DNA of 64,000 nt, taken from positions 13,082,001 to 13,146,000 of the forward strand of contig NC_092801.1 of assembly GCF_918797505.1 (NCBI RefSeq), read 5' to 3'. Position 1 is the first letter of the stretch. Each line of letters starts with the position of its first letter. This stretch comes from Bemisia tabaci. Its lineage: Eukaryota; Arthropoda; Insecta; Hemiptera; Aleyrodidae. The position numbers were made by a program, and so were the translations under genes. Shown one piece after another: positions 31,120 to 42,116 of the stretch. Below the pieces are notes generated by a model. It saw only the letters and a program-made list of their open reading frames with translations. It was not told the origin of the DNA and made no database searches.

Positions 31120-31160
31120 CAGGGAGTCCGTAGCGGAGCGCGGGCGAACAGCGACTGAGG
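31120..31160 (-). promoter_or_regulatory. Inr + DPE-like core promoter for the 30971 gene
   Basis: On the - strand TCAGTC (A at 31156) matches the arthropod initiator TCAGTY. GGACT falls exactly at +28 to +32, close to the DPE consensus RGWYV. The predicted 5' UTR is 185 nt and GC-rich, unlike the surrounding AT-rich DNA. A second TCAGTC lies about 21 bases upstream without a matching DPE. Confidence 0.45.
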
Positions 31161-31403
31161 AGAGAAAACACGCGACTGATTCGAGTCGAGCTTCCAGGCA
31201 GCGGCCGCGGAGACCTGGCGCCCGCCGCCGCGCAGTGGGTCGGGTCGATGGGGAGGTTGGACATGGAGTTTTTGGAGGCTATGGAATCGATCGACTTGAA
31301 ACGATGAATTCGACATGAACTAGAAAGAATACATTAAATTTTGCATGCATACTTGAAGGAATTTATGCATATTTTTTTCTTGGAATATTCAGATAATTTA
31401 GAT

Positions 31404-31958
31404 TAAATGGGCCACTAGACAAGGTACGAATTTCAGCATTCTGATACATGTTTCTTAATCAAAATTTTACGTAGAACACGATACGTACAACGAAAATGAT
31501 TGAAATCAACTCCTTACGAAGATATTTAATGATTCTTGATGTGTGAATTCAAACCACCCTCTCATGAAAACTCAATGCTCTGCATGATTCACATCGCGCG
31601 CTAAACGTTATCATGACAGTCTCTGCGATATAAAAGTCTGGCAACCTCAATCTTGACGCTTTGGCTCAGCTGTAGCAAATTTTTATAGTTTGAACAACAC
31701 ATGGTGGGAAATGAACATTACTAGATTGAGAAGTTTGTTGAAACCGTTGTAGTGCGCGATTTGACTCACGTAGAGCTTTGAGTTTCTTGTCAGCGGGCAG
31801 TTCAATTCCTCGAACCAATGTGAATAAAAATGTAAATATCTTCGTTGGATTTTGTTTCATTAGTTTTTGTTGCGCAAATCGTGCTTTACGTGAAATTTTG
31901 GTTAAGAAACATGTATCAGAATGCTTAAATTCGTACCTTGTCTAGTGGTCCATTGGGA
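31404..31958. mobile_element. 555-bp TIR element, CCACTAGACAAGG family, copy 1
   Basis: AAATGGGCCACTAGACAAGG and TACGAATTT, AGCATTCTGATACATGTTTC at the left are mirrored at the right (GAAACATGTATCAGAATGCT ... CCTTGTCTAGTGGTCCATT). Arms of about 140 bp. It sits inside a remnant of the AGCACGGCAG family whose right end is at 32089. A partial second copy is at 41574. Non-coding. Confidence 0.8.
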
Positions 31959-32326
31959 ACAAAACAGTCTGAAAAATTGGAGAAAATTGTTTCAGAATTT
32001 TCCCAGTAAATTTGTTTGTTATTGAAGGAAATGTGGCAATGCCTGAATGCTCATACGGCGTTTTTCCTTAGCGCGGCAGAACAAGTCTTTTCTTAGATTT
32101 GCTTTAAATGTGACAACTGATTCCAGGTGGATTTTTCGGCACTGATTCCGAAAAGGGCTGATTCTGTTTTCCTGCTGCGTCAGCTCCATTTTCTCCGGAA
32201 AAATCGGAATTCAGGGTTGCCACAGAATTTAGAATTTGAAATTCCCTGACATTTCCCTGATCTCCCTGACTCGCCCTGAGTCCCTAACTTTTAAACTTTC
32301 ACGATTTGCATTTACAATTTTATAAA
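31959..32326. other. repeat remnants
   Basis: 32040-32089 is a right end of the AGCACGGCAG family. 32214-32290 is a CAGGGTTGCCACAGAATTTA end with repeated 'ccctga' words, typical of a hAT-like MITE. No gene. Confidence 0.5.
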
Positions 32327-32587
32327 ATCGTCATCTTCCAGCCAAAGTATCATAAGCGCCAAGCGGTGTTTCAACATTTCCGCCGCCATTTTATTTTTTT
32401 ACAGAGACATTGTTGGTTGAATCTGTTTGAAAATTTCATTGAATTGTATCGCCAGCACAAAGAAAATTCAGTGAAAATTTCGGACAGCTTCCGTTGAACA
32501 ATTTATCTGTCAAAATATAAAATGGCGGACGACATTTTCAATCGTCGAATGGCGCTTGTGGTATTTGGGCCGGAAGGTGACGGATAT
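32327..32587. mobile_element. MITE with ~70-bp TIRs, copy 2
   Basis: ATCGTCATCTTCCAGCCAAA at the left; the GGCGCTTGTGGTATTTGGGC ... GGTGACGGATAT inverse at the right; CGCCGCCATTTT/AAAATGGCGG inner pair. More diverged than the copy at 4177. Confidence 0.75.
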
Positions 32588-33024
32588 CTGCATTTTGTCC
32601 GAATTCTCTTATTGACTCTTTACCAGTGTGCGGCCCCCACCTCCCCGCGGTTGGATAAACCTGCTTGAACCTTTCGCTCTTATAGGAGCGCGCTTGACTA
32701 CGGACGAAAGACACGATTTTATTATTACCTTTATCCTTTATCCTCTATCCGTGCTCGTTTCTCCGCTTGTTGGCGCCCGGTCCGTGGAAGAAAACTGTCC
32801 TGTTTGGCGCCATCGTTGACCGAATGGAAATGAGCGTGGGTTTTAAATCGCGTTTTGATGGTGGAAAGTTTATGGATTAGTAAAACATGATGAGATGGGT
32901 CTGAGCGCGAAGATTCTGGATCCGAATGTATCTGTTCCAAATGAGAAGTGTGGCGTTAAGTTTTGAAGCGTGCGAAAATTGGTATCATTTTGCAGTGAAG
33001 AAGTAAGGATAACCACTATTTGGA
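32588..33024. other. intergenic, nothing recognised
   Basis: No supported gene. Confidence 0.4.
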
Positions 33025-33280
33025 CCGCGCTGAGCAGAAAAGAACCAACCTACATCTTCGAAAAAATTGAGTTAAGTGTGTGTTTGAGTTTCACTAGCCG
33101 TATATTTTCTCCCGCCAAAAATTGAAAGTAGAAAAACAGAAATTAGTTTGTGAAAAGAGGGGTTGAATTTTAAATCTACATATACATTGAATCTTGTGCA
33201 AAAATACAACTTCAAAGCTCTTTTCCTCAGTTATCAACTTAATGTGGGTTGGTTCCTTTTTGATGAACTAAGCCCATTTG
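33025..33280. mobile_element. MITE, TTTCTGATAAACTC family, copy 3
   Basis: 'gcagaaaagaaccaacctac' at the left mirrored by GTGGGTTGGTTCCTTTTTGA at the right; interior 'gagtttcactagccgtatat' shared with the other copies. Non-coding. Confidence 0.65.
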
Positions 33281-33752
33281 CCTAAACATCTATTTACAAC
33301 ACAGCAAAATCTGAAGCCTATTACGAACTGCCGACCTAAGGATGATCTTTACATGTATGTCATCAGTAGTAGATGTAGATGTGCAAAAAAATTATGAAAC
33401 CCCGAACTTTTTAATGTTGTAGAGCTTTTAAAGCTCATGTCACTTAAGTCCAATGTTAACAGCGTGAGAGATATGTCGTTTCCGCTAGAAACGTCAAGGT
33501 GTGGGATTCTACTGAGTGACTCGAATAAACAATAAAACAATGGAAAAGCTCGTGAAGGGCTCCTCATTGGAAGCGTTGAGGAACGGTGCATCGCTCAGGG
33601 TTCAAGGTTCAAGGTCCAAGTAATGTACATCCAGCTATTCCTCATCATTTACAAATCTGAGTGTTACGTCAAAAATTTGAAATCTATGCAGCTCGAACAA
33701 AAAATGGTGTATTAAAATGGATGAACATTTTTGCCTATACATATGCGTATAG
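33281..33752. other. intergenic, nothing recognised
   Basis: No supported gene. Confidence 0.4.
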
Positions 33753-33826
33753 GGCCCGCGAAGCGGGCCTGAGGCGCGAGGCGCCCTCCCGGGGTTGGAC
33801 CGCGTAGCGGTCAGGGGCAGGGCCCC
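33753..33826. repeat. cluster of four GC hairpins with 3-nt loops
   Basis: GGCCCGC-GAA-GCGGGCC (33753-33769), GGCGC-GAG-GCGCC (33773-33785), ACCGC-GTA-GCGGT (33799-33811) and GGGGC-AGG-GCCCC (33814-33826). The GCGAAGC core of the first is a known exceptionally stable DNA mini-hairpin. This island is strikingly GC-rich inside AT-rich DNA and has no coding frame. Confidence 0.8.
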
Positions 33827-34841
33827 CTAGTACAATATGAAAGTGTACATACATAGGTATTCTTCTTTTGAAATTAACAATTTTTTGGTGGGAAGCAAAA
33901 ACTCTTTGCTACCCTGGGAGATTTTCTATAGAAAGTTATGAAGAAGCAACATTTTCACAACGTTGTAAATACGCTTCATTTTTGCTAAAAGCGATCCATT
34001 TGACGAATTACCTTCAGGTATGTACTTACAATAAATTCTTTGTGAGCCACAGGACGAAACGTATATGAAAAGTTGCGTTCGTGTGAGTTGAAGGCGCTTC
34101 GCAAACTGCTTGCATTTTCATGAGGTTATAATTCAGAAACAACTGAAAACCTATTTTTTGTAGAAAAGAGAAATGTAAGGAAAATTTGATCAGTCTCGAA
34201 GGACGGAACACGTATTAAACGACCCCAGGTGCAATTAATGTTTTAAAAGGAGTAGGACATTACGTGAATGAAAAGTTGCGTTCATGCGACTTGAAGGCGC
34301 TTCCCGAACTGCATGCCTCATCGTGGATTATGAGGAACAAAATTATGTTCTCCAATAATTGTTCGATTTAGAAACCAAAGATATTCTCGTACTCAATTTT
34401 CAAGATGAAAATCACAAAATTTAAGACACCTGCATATTCTCTATTGAAGCTTATTATGTGAGATAAATTTGCTCTCTTAGAATAGACAACTATTCGAGCC
34501 TTTGAAGGAGCAGAGGAAGGCAGCGTTGTCATTACGTATAAGGTTAAGTTGGTGACCCGCCTACGGAATTTTTTTGACTGAACATTCATAAACATTCCAA
34601 TCTACACGAAAAAGCTATGAGGGTTACGAAAATGTCTATTTCGCCTTCAATTTTCGAGGTAGGCCAGAAAACATCCGCGGTGCAGAAATAGTAGTGTGTT
34701 ATGCTCATGCTGTCTACAAATTTTGCCTCGTAGTAAATTGTGTCTGGACTATAACCATGCGATTTTGATGCAAGCTCTGTTTATCTATTGAAATCTCTTC
34801 AATTGATAAAAAGTAAAAACTATAAAAACTTTAATTTGCTT
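33827..34841. other. intergenic, one short direct repeat
   Basis: 'gaaaagttgcgttcgtgtga' plus 'gttgaaggcgcttcgcaaact' at 34067-34110 recurs in the same orientation at 34269-34312 with a few changes. No gene recognised. If the exon at 34842 is real, the proximal part is its 3' UTR. Confidence 0.4.
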
Positions 34842-34948
34842 TTAAATTTCTTTTGCAAAAATTTCTGCTCGGTCGTTTGCCTGGAAGACTTTACTCACTC
34901 CTAAAAGTCGAAGTAGCTGTTCACCTTTCCCCTTAGAGTTGGAGATTT
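34842..34948 (-). CDS. candidate terminal exon of a small - strand gene
   Basis: On the - strand a long pyrimidine tract and CATCAG form a good acceptor at 34950-34949. The exon continues 107 nt to a TAA at 34842-34844. The encoded tail is hydrophilic with a Lys-Gly-Lys-Gly start, a Leu-rich LLRLLG middle and an acidic end. The split first codon needs one upstream base, matching both donors of the candidate upstream exon at 36216-36396. No protein family recognised. ATTAAA follows shortly downstream as a possible poly(A) signal. It may also be a chance frame. Confidence 0.35.
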
Positions 34949-35083
34949 CTGATGACGCCAGAAAAAAGAAAAAAAATTCTTGGATACTTATTACATAGTA
35001 CATACGAATATACACATATGATTCATTTTTGAAGGTGTTGATATACAACATTTTCAGAGGTGACATTTTATAAAATTATGTGA

Positions 35084-35216
35084 TGAGGTAGCCAGGGCCA
35101 TGGATGAAAATAATGAAGATAAACTTACATTAAATTTTTTAAATCTTCAATGAATAAAAACATTTAATTTAAGTTTATTTCCATTATCTACTTACATCCA
35201 TAGCACTGGCTACCTC
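35084..35216. mobile_element. 133-bp MITE, TGAGGTAGCCAG ends
   Basis: TGAGGTAGCCAG at the left and the inverse CTGGCTACCTCA at the right. Most of the remainder is self-complementary (CCATGGATGAAAATAATGAA against TTCCATTATCTACTTACATC). If the flanking exons are real, it lies in their intron. Confidence 0.75.
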
Positions 35217-36215
35217 AAAACACACTTAAGATTAGGTAAGATCTAAAATAACAGAAACCAAGGGACCTCATACAGTGCTGTATTGAAGGCCTGCATCTTG
35301 TTCTAACCCTCTACTCATATGTCAGAGTGGAATTTCTTCAGCGATTTAAATTTCAAAATTTTGACCGGTACTCCAATTTTTGAAGTCATGACCCCCCACC
35401 CCCTCCATTTACCCCCTGAGATATAGCCAGCCAAGGGGCCCTTGGGGCAACAAAATTTGGATTCCTTAGAGCCAAATCCTCATTTGACCCCGCAGTCTTC
35501 GACTTCATCCAACCTTGAGTAACCGAGAAAAAAGCCTGGTACCAACGGTCTGAAACACCCTGTATGTTCTGGTGGTTTCACCAGTAAAGATTAACTTTCT
35601 GCTACAGTGCAGTGAGCAGAAGGGGAAAATGGATTTGACTCATAGAAGGTCCTAGACTCATCAATTTTGACGCTTAAAGTCAATGTTGACGACAGCCTTA
35701 CACACGAAGTCATTCCTGTCCGTCTGTCGTCAGATTGACTCTTCTGTTTTCCTCTTCTTACAATTAGTGCTAAGGCTGCACGTCTTCATGGAAAATTTTC
35801 CCACCTTGTTATCAATCCTTGAAGGATATGTACAAATCTACAACACCTGAGGCATGATCATCAAAGGAAAATCAAACTTTGGCCGGCCCCTGGTAGACAT
35901 TACCTACTCAATAGATTAGACTTTGATTTCGAATGTGACCTGCCATAATCTGATTTCTAGGCAAGAAGTATTTTACCTCTCAGTTGTGAAAACCCTATTT
36001 AAGATGACTCACGGTATAAATAAACTGGTGAGATGCTGACATTGGAGGACATTTGAAGTAGATAGACCTCACAACATGACAAGTGAATCCCTGGTGATAA
36101 TAACCAAAGTGAAGGGTTTGGAGCTTCCTGGACTTAGGAAGCTTGAATAATTTTTGACAGTACAGTGCTAGTCAAATTGCGAGGAGGGAGAAATATACTA
36201 TTGGTGAAAACTTAC
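35217..36215. other. candidate intron of the - strand gene / intergenic
   Basis: No exon recognised with confidence. The phrase 'gaaacaccctgtatg' near 35566 resembles the end of the ACAGGGTG family (see 42117-46381). Confidence 0.35.
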
Positions 36216-36396
36216 CTAGGTACTTTGAGAGCCCATCTTGAGGCGTTGATTTTGGATATTGATTACTGAACGAGGGAACACCGAATCGAATATTCTTTTG
36301 AGGGACGCAAATAAAAACAACTTCGCACTTGCACTTACACACAAAATCAAGAACCTCGAGCAACTGTAAACATTTAAAAGACTTGCTTATAACACT
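36216..36396 (-). other. candidate 5' exon of the small - strand gene
   Basis: On the - strand an open stretch ends in CCTAG|GTAAGT (GT at 36215-36214), a consensus donor. It is preceded by 'gcctcaagATGG' (ATG at 36236). Read from that ATG the frame meets TAG after six codons unless the weaker donor CAAA|GTACCT at 36224 is used, in which case it joins the exon at 34948 in phase. The frame that is open through the whole exon has no ATG. The segment is therefore best regarded as a 5' exon of uncertain coding content. Confidence 0.35.
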
Positions 36397-36570
36397 CACG
36401 AGGAGATGAAGTGCCGCGTTTGTTTACAACTAGCTTATCAAAATAACGCGAATGTAAACAAGTCCAGATCTCCACTCCCATTGGTTCCCGCCAATTCCAG
36501 TGCCGCGCGCGGCAAAATATACAAATTGACGCGCGACTTTTCAAATTAGCGGGGACTCCTCTGGTTGAGC
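36397..36570 (-). promoter_or_regulatory. GC-richer promoter-like segment with CCAAT box
   Basis: On the - strand it contains 'ggcgggaaccaatgggag' (CCAAT) and 'tttgccgcgcgcggcact', a local CpG-rich island in AT-rich DNA directly upstream of the candidate 5' exon. No TATA box or clear initiator was seen. Confidence 0.35.
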
Positions 36571-37527
36571 GCACATTGCAAATTCACTCGTACCAGACTT
36601 TTTTCTCGGTTTTTTTTTGGTTGCTCGAAGTCAGGGCCCAAGAGATTGATAGGGAATTGTCCCCAGGACCCCAAGGAATCCCAATTTCATAATCCTGAAA
36701 CCCCCGAGCACCCTTAGGTGGGGGGGGGGGGGGGGGGTATCCCAAAAGGCGTTCTTCCATAGCACGGCGGAATCGTCCTCTCGAAAAGCCGTTTCCCATG
36801 CATTAAGAGTCTTTTTTTCCATTGGACTGTGACATTCACTGTCCCGTTGGCCGTTTCATTATGCCGTATCATACTGTATTCATGATGTTTGGGATATCCC
36901 CATTTTAAAAAAGGAATTTTAACACTCTTCCTCCAAGATTAATGAATATCATACCATACTTTTATAAAATGGTATTTTAGGGGTAGTTTGGCATCAAAGC
37001 AGTTCCTTTTGCGTGGCCTCCCTCCCGCAATATTTGCACGAACGAGCTGCACTGGCGGAAAAGTCGCGTGGAAGGGAAGGGACTTCGGTATCCCTGTCTC
37101 ACAACGATGCCGGCTGTCTCAATTGTAAAATCAGCAATATCATTTGCAATGCAAAGGAGTAATTGGACTCCACTTTGCAATTAAGAACTGCAATTTTTTG
37201 CTCATCTGTAAAAAAAATTATGTACTGCTTGGTAAAAATAATAGTTCATACGATGTTTCTAGGCTCAGCCGCTCAGCCGGAAATTCTAGTTTCGAATTGC
37301 AAAATGTAGTATGATTAAGCATTCATGTAAGCAAGCGTTCATGAACGGAACTAAGTCATTTTGGGGGGGGGGGGGGCCATTCAAATCAAATCAATCAAAT
37401 CGATCCCTGAAGCCTGGCGCATTAAATCCGTGACACCCTGTGTATATAGGCACTCTAAGTTCTCTCCTTGCTTAATTGTGGAAACACACAGTTCCGTTGC
37501 TTGGGAAATGAACGCGCCTGCGCAATG
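36571..37527. other. intergenic, nothing recognised
   Basis: Includes G runs at 36720-36737 and 37364-37376 and a degraded AGCACGGCAG family end near 36745-36775 (GGCGTTCTTCCATAGCACGG). No gene. Confidence 0.45.
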
Positions 37528-37890
37528 CCCAAGTAGCATTTTTCAACGGAAAAATTGCGATTTGCTGCGATTTTGTCGGCGATAAAATCCCTAAGATCAT
37601 CAACATCTGTGCGATTATCCTCGATCTTGTTGCAATAAAATCGCGATTTTATCGCCCGGTAATTTATCGCGATATTATCGAAACAAAAATTGCTATAAAT
37701 GGCGATTCGATCTCGATTTTATCGACGAAAATTGATCGGGATTATATTGAACAAAAAATTGCGATGCATAGCGATTTAATCGCCACAAATCGCAATTTTT
37801 TATTTGATAATATTGCGATAAATTGCCACCGATATGATTGCGATAATCAACCGATAAAATCGCTATTTATCGCGATCACTGCTACTTGGG
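37528..37890. mobile_element. CCCAAGTAGC element with CGAT-rich interior
   Basis: CCCAAGTAGCA at the left and the inverse TGCTACTTGGG... at the right (ends at 37890). The interior is saturated with CGAT, GCGAT and ATCGC (for example 'aaaatcgcgattttatcgcc'), so many nested self-complementary words form. Non-coding. A 'ttgcttgggaaatg' word flanks both sides (37497 and 37918). Confidence 0.7.
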
Positions 37891-39205
37891 GAGGGGTGAA
37901 AAAGTTTGGCAAATTCGGTTGCTTGGGAAATGTGCACGCTCGCGATTCGGGGTGAAAAAGTTTGGCAACTTGACTGTGTCGGCGAGCCCTCGAAGGGATG
38001 TTGATGCACGCGGGAAAGGGATTCCGTGATTCCTGGCGAGTGAAATGTATCGCATGAAGCTAGATAAGGGATAACTTTAATAGGAATGGCCGCAAGGAAG
38101 TTAGATTGAGTCGGCTCTCTAGACTCGAGCACGGAATCGCTACGCACTGTTGTCATTCGGAAAACTTTTTTCCAAATGGGGATTGAGGCATGGGTGTACG
38201 AAGGGAGGGCATGGGGGCCTAGCCCCCATAGAATTGAAAATAGTATCATCTGCCCCCCTCCTCCCCCCCAGAAATTCTGGATGGTGGAGAAAAACCTTCG
38301 TTGAGGATGATTATCTTTCTTCGTGTAGAGTGTTAAATGAAAACACCGTGTTCATTCCGATGGTATTTTCTAAAATTTTCATCACGGAAGTCTCAAAATG
38401 CGTCCGAGTAGAGTTAAGATTTAAGGAATTTTTCAGATGCTTTCATTGCAACAATTCAAAGTATTTGAGCTGAAAAAAAAAAAAAAAAACCGAATTGTTC
38501 TGCAGGAATTGATGAAAAATCTCCGTCACGGATGACTCAAAGTGTGCCCAAGTAGATTTAAAATTTCAAAAAATTTCCAGATCTATTGAATGCAATAATT
38601 CGAAAATAAAAAAAGCGTAATTTTTGTGCAGAAATTGATGGTAAATCTCCGTCACGAAAGCCTCAAAGTACGTCTAAATAGATATAAAACTTCAAAAATT
38701 TTCCGGGGAAGGCTCCCGCGGAGGGGAGGGGGTCCGCGGAAGGCTTCGGTAGTAGGCTTCCCAAGTTCCCAAGCCCACCTCGATTGGTCTGTCTGCGCGC
38801 AGGGTGAAAACCGAGAGAAAACTTCGAAATTTCATATTTATCATAATATAGGTTAGTCAAACGAGAAAACGGCCCGAGCAATACTTCCGTTGTTTCTCTC
38901 ACAAAAGAACGTAACTCTACTTCAATGTTGCCAAAACTCCCCGCGCAAAAAGCACTTTTATCGGGAAAATTTTGAGAATTTCTAATTAGAAATTTCACCG
39001 GCTTTTCTTCTTATCTCATGCGAAAATCAGACTTTCGGACAGTGTAATTGCGGGGGCACATTCTTGCGAGGATTTGAATTGTTTGAGTCAATTTTACAAC
39101 CTTGGAATGGAGTTACGTTTCTTCGCCCGGGACCGACGATTTTGAGACATTTAGGTTTTTTTTAGACACCCTGCCCCCCGCTCGCCATCGCGGGCAACAG
39201 GGGAT
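37891..39205. other. intergenic, no gene supported
   Basis: Contains a duplicated 'ggggtgaaaaagtttggcaa' (37894, 37949), an A run at 38474-38489 and two diverged direct copies of a 'gatgaaaaatctccgtcacggatgactcaaagtg' segment (38507, 38636). Frames lack recognised domains. Confidence 0.4.
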
Positions 39206-39375
39206 CAGTAGCGTGGCGTGCATTGCGATATATCGATTGATCTGCCACTAAACCTATGTAAAAGAATCGATAAACAAGGTATTGGCAACGAACACTTAAA
39301 AAATCGATTCTTCACCATAGCCTCAAGTGGAGAAATATCGACAATCGATGATCGACCGTTCACGCCTCGCCATTG
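39206..39375. mobile_element. 170-bp CAGTGGCGTGG hairpin MITE with 8-bp TSD, third copy
   Basis: CAGTAGCGTGGCGTG and the inverse CACGCCTCGCCATTG at the ends, with the shared ATCGATTGATCTGCCA and ATCGATTCTT interior. CAGGGGAT lies outside both ends (39198-39205 and 39376-39383). Confidence 0.85.
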
Positions 39376-39383
39376 CAGGGGAT

Positions 39384-39989
39384 GCGTGCGTTATGACAGG
39401 GAGGGTTGAACAGTCAAATTGCTTTAACTGTTTCGGGGGGTGAGTTTCGGGGGAGGGGAAACGTCATCCGGCCCCCGAATCCGCATTCTCGAGGGGAAGG
39501 GTCTCCCGCGCGGAAACAATTGGCGAGGATCCTCGCAGGGAAATCCAAGGCGGGAACGGGGAAAAAATAAAGAAGGAAAATATGAGCGGGCATTTCTCTC
39601 CGATAATTTAATCGGGTGGATTTATCGGAGTGTTGCGAATTCGATTCACGATCTCATCCCCCTCCGCGGCGCCGGCGACCCCTAACCCGGCAGATTTGTG
39701 ATAATACGTATTTTGACGGCCCACTTCATTATCTCCCGAGGGATGCCTCGTCCGGACCCCGTCATCCCTTTCACTTTCGCTCCGACGTCAGCGAGCCCCT
39801 CGGGCGCGTCGAGAAGTCCGCAACGGCGCTGATTGGCACGTTGGCAACGTTTCATGGAACTCATGATAGTTTAAAAAAACGCATTCCTAACGCAGAATGT
39901 GAAGTTTGGGGTTTATTTCGGATTTTTCCGATTCGCACATCGCGATTATTGAGCCGTTCACTATAAGAATGAACTTTTCTTTTCGCACT
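39384..39989. other. GC-rich intergenic segment
   Basis: GC-rich from 39430 to 39850, with overlapping frames of 60-116 codons on both strands and no recognised domain. Promoter-like composition is possible, but no initiator or TATA element could be assigned. Confidence 0.35.
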
Positions 39990-41200
39990 CACTGGAGAAA
40001 AAAACACATTGGATCTAGAGTCCAGACTCTTAAAACATCGACAAGAAAAAGTACTCTTGATTCAATCGGATTCTAGCTTAAATCAAGAACCACCCCGGTA
40101 AAAATTGGCAGTAGAATCTGTGTTCCAAAATACATTAGACCTACAGCCGGCTGTAAGATTTCCAATAGCTTCTATAGCCGGCAACACAATTTCGTTTAGC
40201 CTTTTATAGCCGATGGCGACTAAGCAACAGCCAGGCGATAAAGTGTATGCTAAACGTTATTACTAATTACGGATGCTAGGACTCAGTGAGTTTCTGGACT
40301 ACTGCTCTCTTTTTGGGCCGTAGTATCTTGATTTATTTTGCGAGGAAAGCTCCGTACTTTTGATGGATGCCTGCCATTCCTAATATATTAGAGCGCCTTC
40401 AGTTTCGTATGATACTGTGCAATACCTCTGGTGTGAAATAGTTGCTTCAAGCGCCGTGGCACGCTGCGGCACGGCAGGCGGGCAGCCAGCGTGAAACGCG
40501 CATTGGCGCCTACAAACCTAACAGGGATACTTCACGCGTTGCGAAATGCGTGAAGTATCCCTGTTAGGTTTGCAGGCGCCAGTGCGTCGCTGCTCCGCTT
40601 TGTGTTAGGCTCTAATATTCAATCTGGCGGAGTCACCGTTATTCAACTCATGATTTTGAAATGTTTGCACATCCTGTATGGATTATTCTCATTTTAATTG
40701 ATTGAAAAAATATACATATATGCATTAAAGGAAAATATTATGTGTGTTTTGTAAATATTGAGGTGGTTCCGTATCAAACTTACTGATTTCCAAAGCACAC
40801 GAATGTCTACACAATTTCTTATAGCCGTTGATAATCGAAGGCAAAAAAGCTAATCGAAGGCGAAAAAGCTATAACCAGGCGATAAAGTGTAAAGCCCAGC
40901 GACAGGAACTATATCCCGGCTGCATAATTTTTTATCGCTTCGTATAGCCCGGCTGTATGATTTTCTCCGCATTCTACAGCCAGCTATATGATTTTCTGTA
41001 ACCTTCTTTAGCCGGCTATAAGAATTCCTATGGTATTTTGAAACGCAGCTCTTATCGCCAATTTTTACCAGGGCAAGCCTCCTAATTTAAGTGGGTTTCG
41101 TTTTGATTCAAGCAAAAATCCGATTGAATCAAGAGTATTTTTTCTTGTCAATGTTTTCAAGAGTCTGGAATCTAGATCCAATGTGTTTTTTTTTCCAGTG
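39990..41200. mobile_element. MITE, CACTGGAAAAAA family, copy 4, split by insertion
   Basis: The left part 39990-40092 and right part 41074-41200 together match the other copies. The join 'aagaacca|agcctcc' is broken by 40093-41073. Ends CACTGGAGAAAAAAACAC and TTTTTTCCAGTG. Confidence 0.9.
40093..41073. mobile_element. TIR element, GGTAAAAATTGGC family, copy 2, nested
   Basis: CCCCGGTAAAAATTGGC and the inverse GCCAATTTTTACCAGGG. CA is present on both sides and only once at the uninterrupted site in sister copies, so the duplication is likely 2 bp. The interior matches 1541-2478, including the hairpin at about 40500-40585. Non-coding. Confidence 0.85.
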
Positions 41201-41573
41201 TAGTTGAGGTTTTCAACAGGCTCATTTCACAATTGAGGGGCTTGGGCTTGGAGGACAGGGCGCATAGGTGCAATTTTTGCAATTTCGAGAAATACGTGTT
41301 TGAAGTTTCAAGACTATATGGATTTTTTTTGGAAGGGGGGGGGGGTCAATCTTTTAGGAGGAGTTTTTTAGGATTGGGCCGGGGTGGCTACCGCCACCCG
41401 GAATCCTCAAAACGGGAAAAAAGTTCAAACCGATTTTTTGATGCTTAAAAATTGGAATTTTGGAGCGAATCTATCACGGAAGGTGCGTTAAGGCTAATCT
41501 GTTTTACTTGAAATCATCAATATCTCAAATATTTCAAAAACTGCAATCATGCGCCTTGTACTTTACGCCCCTC
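41201..41573. other. intergenic, nothing recognised
   Basis: G run at 41336-41345. No supported gene. Confidence 0.4.
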
Positions 41574-42116
41574 AATGGACCACTAGACAAGGAACGAAGT
41601 TAATGCATTCTGATATTCTGATACATGTTTCTTAACCAGAGTTTCACGTAGAACACGATTCTTACATCAAAAATTACTGAAATCAACTCCTTACTTAGAT
41701 ATTAACGTTTTAATTTTTCATTGGTCACGGGAAATTTGAATTGCCCGGTCACAAGAAACACAATACTCTACGTAAGTCAAATCGTGCACTACAACGGTTT
41801 TGGCAGGCTTCGCAATCAAACCTTGTTCATTTCCCACCCTTTATTGTTCAAAGTGTGAACAATTTACCATAGCTGAGCCGAAGCGTCAAGATTGAGATTG
41901 CCATACTTTCGTTTCGCAGAGACTGCCGCGGTAACGTTTAGTTTGCGATCTGACGCACGTAGATTATTGTGTTTTTATGAGCGGGAGGTTTGAATTCACG
42001 CGCCAAGAAATATTTAATATCTTGGTCTGGAGTTAATTTCAGTAATTTTGGATGCAAGAATCGTGTTCTGCGTTAAATTTTCGCGAAGGCACATTAAAGC
42101 TTCTCACTTTAAACAC
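41574..42116. mobile_element. CCACTAGACAAGG family, partial copy 2
   Basis: Left end TGGACCACTAGACAAGGAAC plus TTCTGATACATGTTTCTTAA matches 31404. The right end is lost at 'gaaggcacattaaagcttct', just before the next element. Non-coding. Confidence 0.7.

Noticed and set aside
31625..31640. GATATAAAAG as a TATA box
   Set aside because: It lies inside a TIR element (31404-31958) and is not placed to serve any recognised exon.
37863..38249. 128-codon - strand frame
   Set aside because: Crosses the end of the CCCAAGTAGC element and duplicated words; no recognised family.
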